Positions 35,513 through 47,562 of a stretch of DNA of 64,000 nucleotides are shown in pieces. The position numbers were made by a program, and so were the translations under genes. The notes below the pieces were generated by a model. That model was not told where the DNA came from, ran no database searches, and saw only the letters and a program-made list of their open reading frames with translations. Position 1 is the stretch's first letter, and every line of letters starts with the position of its first letter. The stretch is taken from NCBI RefSeq assembly GCF_950023065.1, contig NC_088677.1, positions 82,795,469-82,859,468 of the forward strand, given 5' to 3'. The stretch comes from Planococcus citri (lineage: Eukaryota; Arthropoda; Insecta; Hemiptera; Pseudococcidae).

Positions 35513-36803
35513 CTGAAATAAAAGTAAATGCATAACAATTTTTTGTCAATACCTAATTGCCAATAAAAAAGTCCTGCATTTTTGTCAAAAATGAGAAAAA
35601 TTATAGTTTTTTAGAAGAATTTCTGAAAAGTTTTGCTAGATATTTATTTAAAATGTAGAAAAATTTGTATTTTCTTTCGTAAATTGTCAAATGTTTTATG
35701 TTTTGCTTAAATTAAGTTTCACTGTTTTGCCAAAACTTGCAAAAAATCCGAAAATTTCCGCCAAAAAAACTCGTCCAAAATAGTCTCACTTTTTGACAAA
35801 AATTAAAGTGTATCATTTTTTTGCTAATAATAAGTAACTATTTGTCAACAAATCCTGCTGTTCGCTAAAGTTTTCGAAAATCCCGATCGAGTTTAGCCAT
35901 CAGATTTTTATTTGAACGTTTTGTTTTGTAATTTTTTCTTATTGAATTTAATCAAAAAGGTATTATGCTTTTTTGTGATTTTCTTCTGCATTAAAATGTT
36001 TTGTGTCCGCGTTTTAAAGTTTTTTGGTTACTTTTTGGTGAGAAATACAGTGAATCGAAGCAGCTAAAATTAGTTAGGTATTTAAAATTATTTACTGATG
36101 GACACAGTAGGTTTTGACTGATCAAATTCAGTTAAGCACCATACATAGCTGTTTTTCAAACTTTTTTCGGATAAGTCATGGCGAAATAACCTCATTAACA
36201 CGCTGGAAAAATTTTCAATTTTTTTGAGTTTTTTTTGTTCAGGTGGTCTTTTGACATCTTCAACACTTGCATGTAAATCGCTTTTAGGCTGTTAGAAAAA
36301 TTCGAAGCTCCCATTTTTACTGTATGATAATTTTCTAATCTTTGTTCTCAAGACTGTAAAATTAGAATTGAATAACTGGTTTACATTTCTATGTGATAGT
36401 GAGCACAAATAAGACCACCTAGGCTAAAGAAATCAAAAAATTGTTTTTTGATACATACAATTCTGTTTTAATTTGGATGGGAGATGTCAAAATGTTGACC
36501 AAAAAATCTAAAAATTTTCCTGCGCATTATTGAGGTCATTTGGCCATGTTTTTTTGTGCTAGAATTCGACAAAATTGAAAAACAATTCAAAATCCCCCTC
36601 CCCCACTTTTATTTTACCAAAACTCTAGTGAAAAACTAATTTTTCCAGCGGTAGTATTTTGGCGAGATCACTTTGACTTCTAAATATGAGTGAAATTCGA
36701 CTGTGTCAAATTCAGAGAAAATACATCAATGAATGTCGCGATATTTCATGAAATCAACGTGCAAATTTGTGAAAAAAATACTTGTACATAGGTAGGTACT
36801 TAC
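35513..36803 (-). other. Copy C intron between membrane region and kinase exons
   Basis: This 1.3-kb intron is homologous in parts to the 2.7-kb intron of copy A, for example TTTCACTGTTTTGCCAAAAC at both 17664 and 35725 and the stretch near 36100. No extra exon is seen. Confidence 0.55.
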
Positions 36804-39530
36804 CAACATGTTTGATTCATTTTCATCCAATTCGATTTCATTCTCGATCACTACCCGTTTTACCCATTGTGACACCGCTATCAGTTCCATACCCATTTTA
36901 TTGAGTTGCTGTTGCATTTTCCGCGATCTTTCAGCGGAATTTCTACAATAAATGAAGAATATTGCTACTGTAACAAGTGTTACTGCCATTATTATAATAA
37001 TTATCCAATAGATGTTGTCTGTTAACCAATTTGTTTGATTTTTAATAATGCTTTCCGCGACAAATGACACATTTAAGCAGTTCTCTGTATCATTTAACCA
37101 ATGATTATAGTGGTCAGATTCTACATGCAAGCTGTTGTTGTTGTATTTACATTCTCCTGTTCTTGAATTCCATATGCATTTGTAATTTTTATTCAGACAC
37201 TTTGCGCACTGGTTGCTCACGTTGGCGCATTTATATAAGACAATCTCTTTATTATAGAGGTTTTCAACAGTTTTTGATCCATTCCATACAATCGACCATT
37301 CGACAGTTACGCTAGACTTTGGAGTAGCGTATGTGAATATTGTATCGTCGCATTTGATATCACCTTTATATATATTTGTCTCAAGATCCAGAACCATATT
37401 TTGCAGGCTTGCAGATGCCATGGTTTGGTTTTCGTCAGTATCAAATTTGCATGTAAATGTTTCATTGATTAATATTTTCGGGATTGTGAAGTGTGCAAAG
37501 ATTCTTCTTTTCTTTCCAGCGGTGGCATGTATGTAAAAGGGTTCATCGTCCAAGATGTTACAATAAAAATTTGGGCACTCCTTTCTCTGCAGACGTACAT
37601 CTGTGTCTGCACCACTGAATAATTGAAATAATTACCTAGTATTGTATCGTCGCTGCTCCAAACTGCTTCATCTGCACACTTCTGTTCAGTTATATGCCAG
37701 TTGCATGGAGTAAAAAATACACATTCTGAACATAATTTGTATGTACTGCAATCAAATAATTCCACATCGAGTATTTGAAATTCTGGGAAAAGGTTTGTTT
37801 GTAGGGATAACTGAGCTTTTATGGAATGTTCTTGGATAGGTATTAGATGTAAATCTTTAGGATTTGGTGTTAAACAGTTGATTTGATTTTCATTACTTAC
37901 ACATGTTGTGGTATTTATTATAGTTTTGTTGAATCTAAAGGAGCATATAATTTTTTGATTGTTGAACGGGTGGGAGTTTAGTACATTGAAAGTTACATTC
38001 TCTACTTTTGTTGAGAATTTACTTCTTTGTCTTGAAGACATGTTTATATATTTATCGATGTCATACGAGATCCAATTGATGCGATTTTTTTCGTAATGAC
38101 ATTCTGATTTCAAGCAGCATCTGTTACTAAAAAAACACCACCCACAATAAGGATCTTTTATCATCAAACATGAATATGATGTGTTGTATTCGTCACAATT
38201 GTGTATTTTGATTTTGGCAAGTTTCTTGAGGGTCATCGCGTACAAGAAGTTCTTTTTAGAATCAATCAGCATACCAGAATTTATTGGATATCCTTCATCA
38301 ATCGGAATATCCGCATAAATATTTGCCGTATAAGCATGAAATGAATCGAGTCTGATTGATATCTTCTGTAGATGACCTTTATCTGTACCAATGAACAAGA
38401 CCATGTGGTTATTTATTGAGGTGGCTGTCATGGCACTCACATCTGTATTACCTAGGTGACTATATATGGTTTCTCCATTCAGTACCCTATGTTTTCTAAT
38501 TGTGGAGTGTGTGTCACTCATATTATATGCAACTACTGTGAAACCTGCTCTCTCAAACTTATATCCTTCAATCCTGAACACATCAACCACTGTAAACAAT
38601 ATTTTCCCTTCTACCTCATGTGAATCTGGTTTCAATTCAAACTCTGATTTGTGTTCGTAGAAGTAGGCGTGTGAGGGCACGATTCCACTCCCCAGGGACT
38701 CATCTGTAAATTCCTGCTCATCCTTCGGAGTAGTTAAGGGAACGTCATGAAACTGATAGTTTTGACCTTTATGCCTTATCTCAATTAGGCTTACTTTTAG
38801 GGAGAACTTCAAATTAACGGCTTGCTGACTGGTACCCATCCCTTTGGTTAGAAAATAGCCGTAATCTTCCGAATTGAAACCGCAAATAAATCCAACTGAA
38901 GGTGAGTCGGGTTGGTAGTTCATAAATATTTGTTTGTCATATGATAAAAAACGTTTTCGGTCTAGGTGACGAATAGTTATTTTTGGAGTCGTTCCACGTT
39001 CGAAAATAAAGCCATAATACAGTGCGGATGAGTTCTGCATTAAACTAGGAGCTACGAAGAATGCAGGATGCCGGTCAAATGAAGCAAAATCAGGATAATA
39101 GGAATTAGGTTGCTTGTCAAATAAAACGTTAGTTGCATTTGCCAATATTTCTGAAATATTACCGATATTATGCGCACGGCACACCTCTTGGAACCCGTTG
39201 TTGTGATGATAATTATAGCACGCTATCAATTGCTGGTTTTGGTAATCTAGTTCGAGTAAGAGACTTTGACAATAAATCCAATTATCGTTCGATACATTCC
39301 AACAATTGTCAGGGGTACAATTTGAAGAATTGAATTCCGTTGAAGTGTAGTTAATTTGCGATTTCAGATCTGCTGATAATTGATAGAGGTGGTTATTTGA
39401 TGCACTTACATATACCCATCTTCCATTTTCATGTACAGCCAAATTTTTGAATTGTATTGTAGGATCGTCCGAGAAGAATTCCGAAATTATTTGACTTGAG
39501 TTTGCATTAGAGTACTTCATTCTCATGCTA
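36804..39530 (-). pseudogene. Copy C, ectodomain exon, frameshifted and split by an LTR retrotransposon
   Basis: This encodes the same Sema-PSI-IPT-PSI-IPT-PSI-TM-juxtamembrane layout as A and B, but in two frames: 37600-39526 and 36804-37600. The break is at about 37585-37625, after the second PSI. There C has about 29 extra bases compared with A, including a small hairpin-like stretch (GCAGAC...GTCTGC), which shifts the frame. In addition the first 17 codons (signal peptide) are separated from the rest by the 21.8-kb element at 39535-61333. Initiation at the next ATG (39526) would lack a signal peptide. The remaining frame has no other stops, so inactivation looks recent. Confidence 0.85.
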
Positions 39531-39534
39531 AACG

Positions 39535-40607
39535 TGTAATGGTTATAGTGGGATAGACTGCGATAGGTAAAGAGGGTGATAATAAATACATGACGTGAAT
39601 ATTATCTGTCTAAATGCCTATGTGAAAAATCCAAAAAATATTCCTTAGGGAAGGAATATTTTTCTAAGAACCAGACTAGCTCAGTGAAAAGGCTCTTGGT
39701 CTTTCTCCCAATAACCACACATTATAAATTGAGATTATTGCTACCAAATAAAACTCAAAACAACCAGTATTGACCTCCTGTATTAGGTTTATATTCAATA
39801 CAAGTCGAAAATCTTAATAAAAAGGATGCATTATTCCTAATTCTAAGAAGGGAGACTGTAGAGGAACAAATCTCTACAGCTCTAAAGAAAATAAGATACA
39901 TAATAATCATACAAGTATCGATCATTATTTAAAGTACAATTACGAAACGAGTATGAATGACAGTAATTAGTCATCTCGCTGTCAGTTAAATTAATTACGA
40001 TAAAGTTAATAATTAATTCTAGTAGGAGGAACGCACTCCTTAATTTAGAAAGGATTTTTTCATTACCTTAACTGTTCACGTTAGTTATCTCTTCGGTGGC
40101 TCACCAAAACTAGGCCATTCGATAACTATGATTTAAAGTTGTACATATTCATCTGGGTACACTCACCTAATGCCGGAAATTAGGTGGTGATCCTAAATAC
40201 CGAAATATGGGTCACTCCTTTGATTTATTCCACATATTTACGTTAAAATACACAATTTTATCTGAACAAGCGGGTAATAAAAAAGATTAATTAAAGAGCG
40301 AGGATGGACATAGTCCATAGTTGACACGAAGTCGGTCGTTGACGAGAAGATCTATCGCGGCCGCGGATTGAACTTAAAGTGAGGATCGAACAGAATTCAC
40401 ATAGAGACGAGCCCTATGCGAATCTGGGAAATATAGGTAAAAATCACCTCGTAACCTTCAAATCTCAACGAGGTAAAAAAGTAGTTTTCGCGGGAAACGA
40501 TAGATATTTTAATATCTACGATACCTAGTTATTATAAGAATAACTAGGTAACGTGGTGAGTACGATAGGCACTACTATACATAGTGGAGGCATTCCTGCT
40601 CATCACA
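39535..40607 (-). repeat. 3' LTR (left copy)
   Basis: This is 1073 bp long, TG...CA bounded on the plus strand. By eye it differs from the right LTR at two places only: CTGAACAAG versus CCGAACAAG, and ATACATAGTGG versus ATACGTAGTGG. It contains a hairpin (ACCTAGTTATT / AATAACTAGGT) and a minus-strand AATAAA (40224-40229) that could be the poly(A) signal. Confidence 0.95.
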
Positions 40608-40620
40608 AATGCCCCCCATA
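40608..40620 (-). other. Polypurine tract
   Basis: Read on the minus strand, TATGGGGGGCATT directly precedes the 3' LTR. It is the expected place and composition for priming plus-strand DNA synthesis. Confidence 0.7.
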
Positions 40621-41856
40621 GTCTCGCTCAATGAGCCAAGCCATCGGGGGAGAATATGGAAAAAGAAACAAAAGGATAGGAGTGGAATGCCGCCGATACC
40701 CCTCTCTTTCCCCCCTGTCCTATCCTGTATCCTCTAGGGATACCACCTGCCCCTCCCTAGTCTGCAGCGATGGCTACAGGCATTTTGAGGTGACGAAAAA
40801 TAAAAGCCAAAAAGTAGAGAAAAGCAAAGGCAGGTAATTACTAAGTGTACTGAAAGTCCTGTGCAAGACAGTATTGGCAACAGTGTAAAGCATCGAGTGC
40901 CCAAGTGAATGGGAGCACTGATCACTTGTCAAAAAGTTGCATGAAATGCGACAAGGACGACAGTAACACTAACATGGTCGAAAAAGAGAGAAGACTGAGA
41001 AAAGTTAATAAAAAAGTAAAAAATTAAAAAAAAATTAACAAGTGTGGAGTTCAAAGACTCAAAAGGTAATAAAAAAGGCATAAGTAAAAGGAGAGCGTTT
41101 TTAAGTTCTCAGAAAGTAATTATTTTATGTCTTCGTCAGTGACGGATTAAGTAAAAATTATAGTCAGAAGGACTATCATGAAGAAAATTAAGTAAAAGTA
41201 AAAAAAAATGAGAAATATTGACATGATAATGTCGTAAGCGAGTCCTAAGTTACGTAGTGAAAATTCATAATTAAAAAAGAAAAAGTTCGCGTAGAAATTA
41301 AAACTACCCCAAGAATAATTTTCGAATCGGGTAGCAAATTCATAATTAACGAAAAAATAGGCTTAAAAATGAAAAGAAGCCCAAAAAGAACTTTCAAATC
41401 CAATAGTAAATTTTGCTTCTATGGATTATTTAAACTACGTAACTGCGAATTTCGAGCAATTTCATCAGAGTTCTGAGAAAAACGGCTCGGAAAAAGGTAA
41501 ATTAAGTAGAAAAGAAAATTAAATGTTTTTAAGAGTAAGATTTAACTCAGTGGAAGAAGTCCACTGGCAAGAATAAGTAAAATTCAGCAACACAACGCGT
41601 TTGGTGGCATTTCATAATCGATTTTATGGTTGTGGAATGCACAAGAACTAGAAATTGAGAAGGAAATCGTTGAAAAGTGTTACCAATTCGAAGTAAACTT
41701 AATCGAGAAATCAACGATTTGAAGGAGCAACTTAGGATTTAGCGAAATCTCGTGGAAAGTGAGAGGCGTAGAGAAATTTCCAAGAAAATGAGTCAGGTCT
41801 GCCTGGTATGCGAATTAAGCAGCAAAGTAAGCGATTCTTTTTATTTAATGAGATTT
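40621..41856 (-). other. Non-coding 3' region of the LTR element
   Basis: No coding frame of note. The stretch is A-rich on the plus strand and lies between the polypurine tract and the nested foldback element. Confidence 0.4.
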
Positions 41857-43279
41857 GAAGCAGGGATTCAGGAAACATGCTAAGTGCCCTAAACCTGTTT
41901 TCGAGATATTCGCGTTTAAAGGTGGGTAACCGTGATTGTGACGTCATATTGGAGTGTGGCTATGAACACCAAGGCACATAGCATACTTTCACCTATTTTT
42001 CGCCAACCTATGAAAAAATTAGCCAGATTTTCGATTTTTTAAATTGAACAATTCACGTATAGAAAAATACCCTTTTTTGCATTTGAACCTGCTTCTATTT
42101 GTTAATACGGAAATTACTCGAAATTTTGATCGAGGACATAGGTATTTGAGGTAAGGAAAATGATCTACGTAAAAAACTCTACAAGATGGAGTTGGTTTGA
42201 AAGTTTGCCGCGCCATAGAAAAAAACTTATAAAAGCTCAAAGTTGAAAGACTCTTGAAAAAAAATGGTTTTTTCGTGTTTTTTGTAGCTAAATGCAATTT
42301 ACTCGAAATTTTGATCGAGGACATAGGTATTTGAGGTGAGGGAGTTGGTTTTAATTTTAAAAGCTCGAAATTCGACAATACTAAAAAAACATGAAAACCA
42401 GTATGTCCTCGATCAAAATTTCAAGTACATATGTAAATTGTATTTAACTACAAAAAAAAACATGAAAAAACCATATTTTTTCAAGAGTTTTGCAACTTTG
42501 AGCTTTTATAAGTTTTTTTCTATGGCGCGGAAAACTTTCAAACAACCTCAATCTTGTTCAGAATTTAAGGTAGATCATTTTCCTTACCTCAAATACTTAT
42601 GTCCTCGATCAAAATTTCGAGTAAATTGCATTTAACTACAAAAAAACACGAAAAAATAATATTTTATTAAGAGTTTCACAACTTTGAGCTTTTATATTTT
42701 GTTTTCTATCGCGCGGAAAACTTTCAAACCAACTCCATCTTGTAGAGTTTTTTACGTAGATCATTTTCCTTACCTGAAATACCTATGTCCTCGATCAAAA
42801 TTTCGAGTAAATTGCATTTAACTACAAAAAAATTCGAAAAAATAATATTTTTTTAAAAGTTTTACTACTTTGAGCTTTTATATTTTTTTTTTCTATTGCG
42901 CGGAAAACTTTCAAACCAACTCCATCTTGTAGAGTTTTTTACGTAGATCATTTTCCTCACCTCAAATACCTATGTCCTCGATCAAAATTTCGAGTAATTT
43001 CCGTATTAACAAATAGAAGCAGGTTCAACTTCATATACTTGTACAGAAAACAATTATTCGATAGGCTGGCTCAAACGGCACTTAGCATACTTCCTTACGT
43101 TTTCAGGTATGGCACTTACAGTGTGCGCTATTTTTCGGCCTCATTTTAAAGTACTAAAAGTAGGTATTGGGTATCGTAAGTAGGTTAAACAGGTGCTGAT
43201 TTTGATGTAGAACGTCGTAGCGGTCTTAACTCAATTTTCATTTTCAGGGCACTTAGCATGTTTCCTGAATCCCGGCTTC
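41857..43279. mobile_element. Nested foldback element inside the LTR retrotransposon
   Basis: Terminal inverted repeats of 34 bp (GAAGCAGGGATTCAGGAAAC... at 41857-41890; inverse at 43246-43279) differ at one base. The candidate target duplication is ATTT. The interior is made of units of about 186-197 bp: about two in one orientation (42115-42345) and about four in the other (42400-43005), each containing CCTCGATCAAAATTTC. No transposase is seen. Confidence 0.75.
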
Positions 43280-45174
43280 ATTTGATTTTTTATTTTTTAA
43301 TATAAGAAAAAAGGATTTTCTTCTTCTCTTTTTTTTTGTAAGTTTTAATAAAGCAATTTAATGTTTAATCTTGAAAAAATCTAATTTTTTCGTGAAATAA
43401 AATTTTAATTATTTTTTATGAGAAGAAAATTTTCTTAATGTCTTATTATCTTTTTTTTTTTTATAGTGATTTTTCGGTTACGGGTGTAATTAAAAGTAAT
43501 AAAAATGATTCTCAATTAAAAGCGAATCGAATGAAGTCTTTCGAATGTACTTCACAACTTTTGCCTATTCAGCAAGGGCAAAAAATTCAATTTTCTTTCT
43601 TTTCTCAAGAATTTAAGCAAATTCAAGTTCAATATTTAAACATTAGGAAAAAATTAAGAAAACTCGGCCAATCGGAGCAAGTATGAAAGTAAAAAATTAC
43701 AAATCAAACGTAACGAAATGAATGGCAAAGAAGTGGAAGAAGGTCCTTTTTGTGTCCTTCGACCAAAAGATCTCTTACGTACAAAAATCGATCAAAACAT
43801 GTACGCAAAAGGAAAAAGAAGCATAAGAAAGCTTTTACCTAGCTCCTTTTATCTGAACTGGAAAAATCTGGGTTTTCCATACGTAAAGTAAAAAACAAGC
43901 CAAATATGAACTCGTATAAGAACACTTGCTCAAAAGGAACCAAGTGGGTGAAAGATTTTACAGCTGTATTAGCAGCGAATCTTGTCAAGTCAACGAAGCT
44001 TCAATACTTGACAAAGAAAGACAAAATAAGATCGAAGCAAAATTTGGCAAATATTAGTAAAGAAGAGTTTAAAAAAAAAGATGGCCTCTGAATGATTACT
44101 ACGAAAGTGAATCATGAAATGCGAATGTCACAGCCACAGTAAGTAAGTTTCTTCACTGATAGATCTAGTCGTCGATGTCAACTGCACTCGATGCGGTATA
44201 AAATTGTGTAAAAAGAAGGGGTGTGAGAATTTCTCTATTAGCAAGTATGACGATGGTCCGAAATTCCGGAATCTTTTGGGAATGTAGTTTATAGAAAATC
44301 GAATGAAAAAGAAAGTGTTCATTAATGCTTATATCTAAATTTGTTTTTACGTCATACTGCATTATTAATGGGGTTGCTTTTATATAAAAAAAAATTAAAA
44401 AGAAAACTGTATCAGATGTGACGATTTGAATGGGATAGAAAAAAAAAAAAAAATTTACGAGACTTAACAATAAGCGTAAAAATTATATGTACAAAGCCTG
44501 AAGTTTAACGTCACCCTGGTGGCAAAATTTTTGCTTAAAATACTTAAAATTAGCCAGAAGAAGGTTAAAAAAAAAAAAAAAATTACCAATTTTGCGTAAT
44601 TGTAGTGGCTTTGGATTTGACAATATTTTGGGGAATTAATTATAGCTTAATTCTATGTCTAAAAATAAAATAGCTGAAAAAACAGAACATACATGTACAT
44701 ACAGGCATGAAATAATTTTATGCACGAAATTTTAATATCTTGCAAGATGAACGTAGATAAAGTTCGTCGTGTATCGTTGATGTAATCGCCGGTACGATAT
44801 GTAGATTGGAATTGTCATTCATCATCGCAAAAGTGTCGTCTATCATCATCGTTAATCATACGACATTGGCCAAAGGTGCACTCAGTAGCTTTATCTCGTA
44901 CAAAAAACAAAATGAGATTAGAACATTTTCAAAAAAAAATTAAGTAGGTACATATATGGTTGATAGAAAAGAGAAGAAAAAGATGATAGAATAGGGAAGA
45001 AAAGAAAAGAAAATTGAGAAGAAAAGAAAGATGTGAAAAGAGAAATGGAGAGAAAAAGTATTAAAAATAAAATAATGCATCCTGGAAATTATACTTAAGG
45101 ACATGCAATAAAATATTTACAAGTTACGAGTATCGAAAGGAATTTATTCCTCTTTCGAGGTTGATACAAATACA
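43280..45174 (-). other. Non-coding region downstream of ORF3
   Basis: Long A/T runs; no convincing coding frame on either strand. It may be the 3' UTR of the ORF3 transcript. Confidence 0.4.
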
Positions 45175-47562
45175 TTACTCTTCCTTTTCCTTAGGTGGTG
45201 TAGGACTGTTAATCGTCGTATTTGACAGGCTTTCAATTATTCTGGCCGCTTCTAACTCGTGTGCTTCGAGCACCACTTCGTTCTCATTTAAGCTCATTTG
45301 AGCGCTATTCGCCGCATGCGATGTAGACGGTTGCGCTATATTGATGGTGAATAAATTTAACGATCTTAAGGTTCTAGAGCTTAACATATCTAATGAGGGG
45401 ACCTGATTAACAGGTGAATCGTTACTCAACGCTTGGCGTACGATTGAGCGGAAAAGCTCAGCTCGTGTTGACGTATCCTCGGAGTCCACAGCCATCGGTT
45501 GATCAGAGTGGCTTTGACGGCGGATTTTGCCGAGTTTTCCAAGCTTGCGGAGGTCATCGTTGTCATTGGTTGGTACTGCTGACAAGTCCATTGCCGTCTG
45601 TTGAGAAGTCGATGGAGCTGATTCATCTATAACTAACTTAGGAGAATCATTAGTTAAATCTATAGATATTTCAGAGCTGGTATTACGAGGAGGTGAAGGA
45701 ATAGAGAGACGTGGCGGCGAAGTATGTTCGGGTTCAGAGTCGGAAGATGCACTTGCAACAGTGCGTCGAACAATTGGAGGAATGAAACGTTGCTTTATCA
45801 GGCGAGCTGATTCAGCATACGTATGTGTCGGGTAAAAAGGTCCTAATTGGTTACGTCTACCTTGAAGGGTGTGTAACTCTTCGAAACATTGCGGAATACG
45901 GGTTATAGTACCTTGAAGGACAGAAGCCCAATCAAGTGCTAAGATGCCCGAAATTATGGCGAAAGAATCTTGGTAGGCGTAATTCTGCGGGAGAAGGGGT
46001 AAAAGTACAACTTCTTGTACATTTAGCGAATGGAAAAATTCCATGAGGATTTTGAAGTCTCTATAAAAGGTCTTAAAGGTCGTACGACGATGTACATCGT
46101 AATTACCTATTGACAGCATAATGCGTCTAGGTAAGTGCTCGAAAGTGAGCAAATATTGCAAGAGTTCGGAAAGGTATAGGTCGCGTCTGTACAGGTCCGT
46201 GTCCAATCGTCGGTCGATAGGTCGACTATTACCTAGGTATCGTGCAAGGCCTTCGCTATGTCCATCCCCCATGAGGAGGATGTTGTAAGCAAAGTATGCA
46301 ACCACATAGGTTTCGTCTTCGAAAGCGTAGCCTACCGCAGTAAAATAATGCGGGTACGTGTTTATGGGATAATATGGGTATAACTCCGCAGCATCTGTAC
46401 CGAAACGGCGCAGATAACGACGGTGATAAGAGCCCTTGTTAGCGAAATAATTCCTCTTTGGAGGACGTCCTCGCGGACGTTTCGCTGGTTGCAGAGGGTT
46501 AGGCGGAATCGTATTCGTCGCATTCCTCACCGGAGCCACAGAAGGAGGCGGTGGTGGTGGAACAGTCGGAATGTCAGATTCGTATGAGGAAATAGCGCTA
46601 TAAGGTCGTTTGGGGGTGCTATTTGCCTTAGAAGGTGCCGGAGGGGGCGTCGGCTGCGGTACCGTGATAGGAGCCGGAGCTGGGCCTGGAGTAGAGGGTG
46701 GCGTTGGAGCCGAAGATAGCATGGAATTCAAAATGGGGTTTTGAGTTTGGACAGAAATAGAAGAGTGAACTGTAGCCGGAGCCGGAGCGCGCGGTGGTTC
46801 AGGTCTAGTTATCGGATGAACAGTCGAAATCGGCGCCTGATTATTACGATGAATAATCGGGTTCCCAATTTGTTGGATAACTTGAGCATATGGTGGAGGA
46901 TGCTCATACGGTGGGGGTTGTCTCATCGGATTGAAAGGAATCGAATTCGTAAAGCTCGGGGGTGCTGAAGATTGCATACCCGAGGTCGAAGGCATTGAAT
47001 GTTGATAATTCAATGGAGGGTAAAATCCGGTATAGCGAGAGACAGTACTAGAACAAATGGAACTTTGAATAGGCTGTTGGCGGTACGCCGAAAAGGGAGT
47101 ATTTTGGTTTGGGTCTATAACGGAATTGAATCGATGTAAGAGAGCTGAATACTCTCTCTGAAAATGTTCTAGTTGGTTGCGTAATGCGGAATTTTCTCGA
47201 ATGAACGTTGATTCCATTCGAGTCAGATAATCACGTTGGGCAGTTATTTGGCTAGATAATTGCGCTATGTGCGCATCGACTATGGTTTGTACACGGAACA
47301 GACATGTACGATGGTTAATTCGAAAAAAGTCATCGTTGGTTAAAGTTCGATTACAGTCGCGAGCAGGACATTGGATAATACGGCAATCATTCTCATCAAT
47401 TTGAGTAGATGCCTGATAACGATCGAAAATGCACGTATGATGGAATAAATGGTGACAAATGGTCAAATCTATGTAATCGGGATCGGTAATCGGAGGAGCG
47501 CTAGGGCCTGGCAAAGCCAGAGTACGTTCGCATGCTTCGCACAGGATTTCCCTGTACGACAT
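45175..47562 (-). CDS. Retrotransposon ORF3: RING-like finger, coiled coil, AT-hook, SGNH-like domain
   Basis: The frame has 795 residues in the position where retroviruses carry env, but it has no signal peptide or membrane segment. Residues about 8-80 contain a Cys/His cluster (CEAC, CHHLFHHTC, CPARDC) like a RING or related zinc finger. Residues about 95-145 look like a coiled coil. A Pro-rich stretch runs to about 355, and RPRGRPPKR (about 361-369) is an AT-hook. Residues about 395-590 look like an SGNH/GDSL-hydrolase fold: a strand ending MGDGHSEGLA at about 433, SIGNYDV at about 485, LPLLPQN, and a late His (PTHTYAESA) at about 578. The usual GDS serine is Gly here and the GxND motif is altered, so it may bind rather than hydrolyse. 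The rest is Ser/Thr-rich and acidic. Confidence 0.75.
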   Translation of the reverse strand: MSYREILCEACERTLALPGPSAPPITDPDYIDLTICHHLFHHTCIFDRYQASTQIDENDCRIIQCPARDCNRTLTNDDFFRINHRTCLFRVQTIVDAHIAQLSSQITAQRDYLTRMESTFIRENSALRNQLEHFQREYSALLHRFNSVIDPNQNTPFSAYRQQPIQSSICSSTVSRYTGFYPPLNYQHSMPSTSGMQSSAPPSFTNSIPFNPMRQPPPYEHPPPYAQVIQQIGNPIIHRNNQAPISTVHPITRPEPPRAPAPATVHSSISVQTQNPILNSMLSSAPTPPSTPGPAPAPITVPQPTPPPAPSKANSTPKRPYSAISSYESDIPTVPPPPPPSVAPVRNATNTIPPNPLQPAKRPRGRPPKRNYFANKGSYHRRYLRRFGTDAAELYPYYPINTYPHYFTAVGYAFEDETYVVAYFAYNILLMGDGHSEGLARYLGNSRPIDRRLDTDLYRRDLYLSELLQYLLTFEHLPRRIMLSIGNYDVHRRTTFKTFYRDFKILMEFFHSLNVQEVVLLPLLPQNYAYQDSFAIISGILALDWASVLQGTITRIPQCFEELHTLQGRRNQLGPFYPTHTYAESARLIKQRFIPPIVRRTVASASSDSEPEHTSPPRLSIPSPPRNTSSEISIDLTNDSPKLVIDESAPSTSQQTAMDLSAVPTNDNDDLRKLGKLGKIRRQSHSDQPMAVDSEDTSTRAELFRSIVRQALSNDSPVNQVPSLDMLSSRTLRSLNLFTINIAQPSTSHAANSAQMSLNENEVVLEAHELEAARIIESLSNTTINSPTPPKEKEE

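Noticed and set aside
37585..37625. A tiny intron that restores the reading frame in copy C
   Set aside because: The only GT...AG pairs would give an intron of about 20-30 bp, far below a workable size.
43438..44091. Plus-strand open frames in the LTR element's 3' region
   Set aside because: Short, in the opposite direction to the element, Lys/Ser-rich because the DNA is A-rich, with no domain.
45175..47562. An envelope gene
   Set aside because: No signal peptide, transmembrane segment or fusion-type cleavage site is visible; the composition is that of a nuclear or cytosolic protein.
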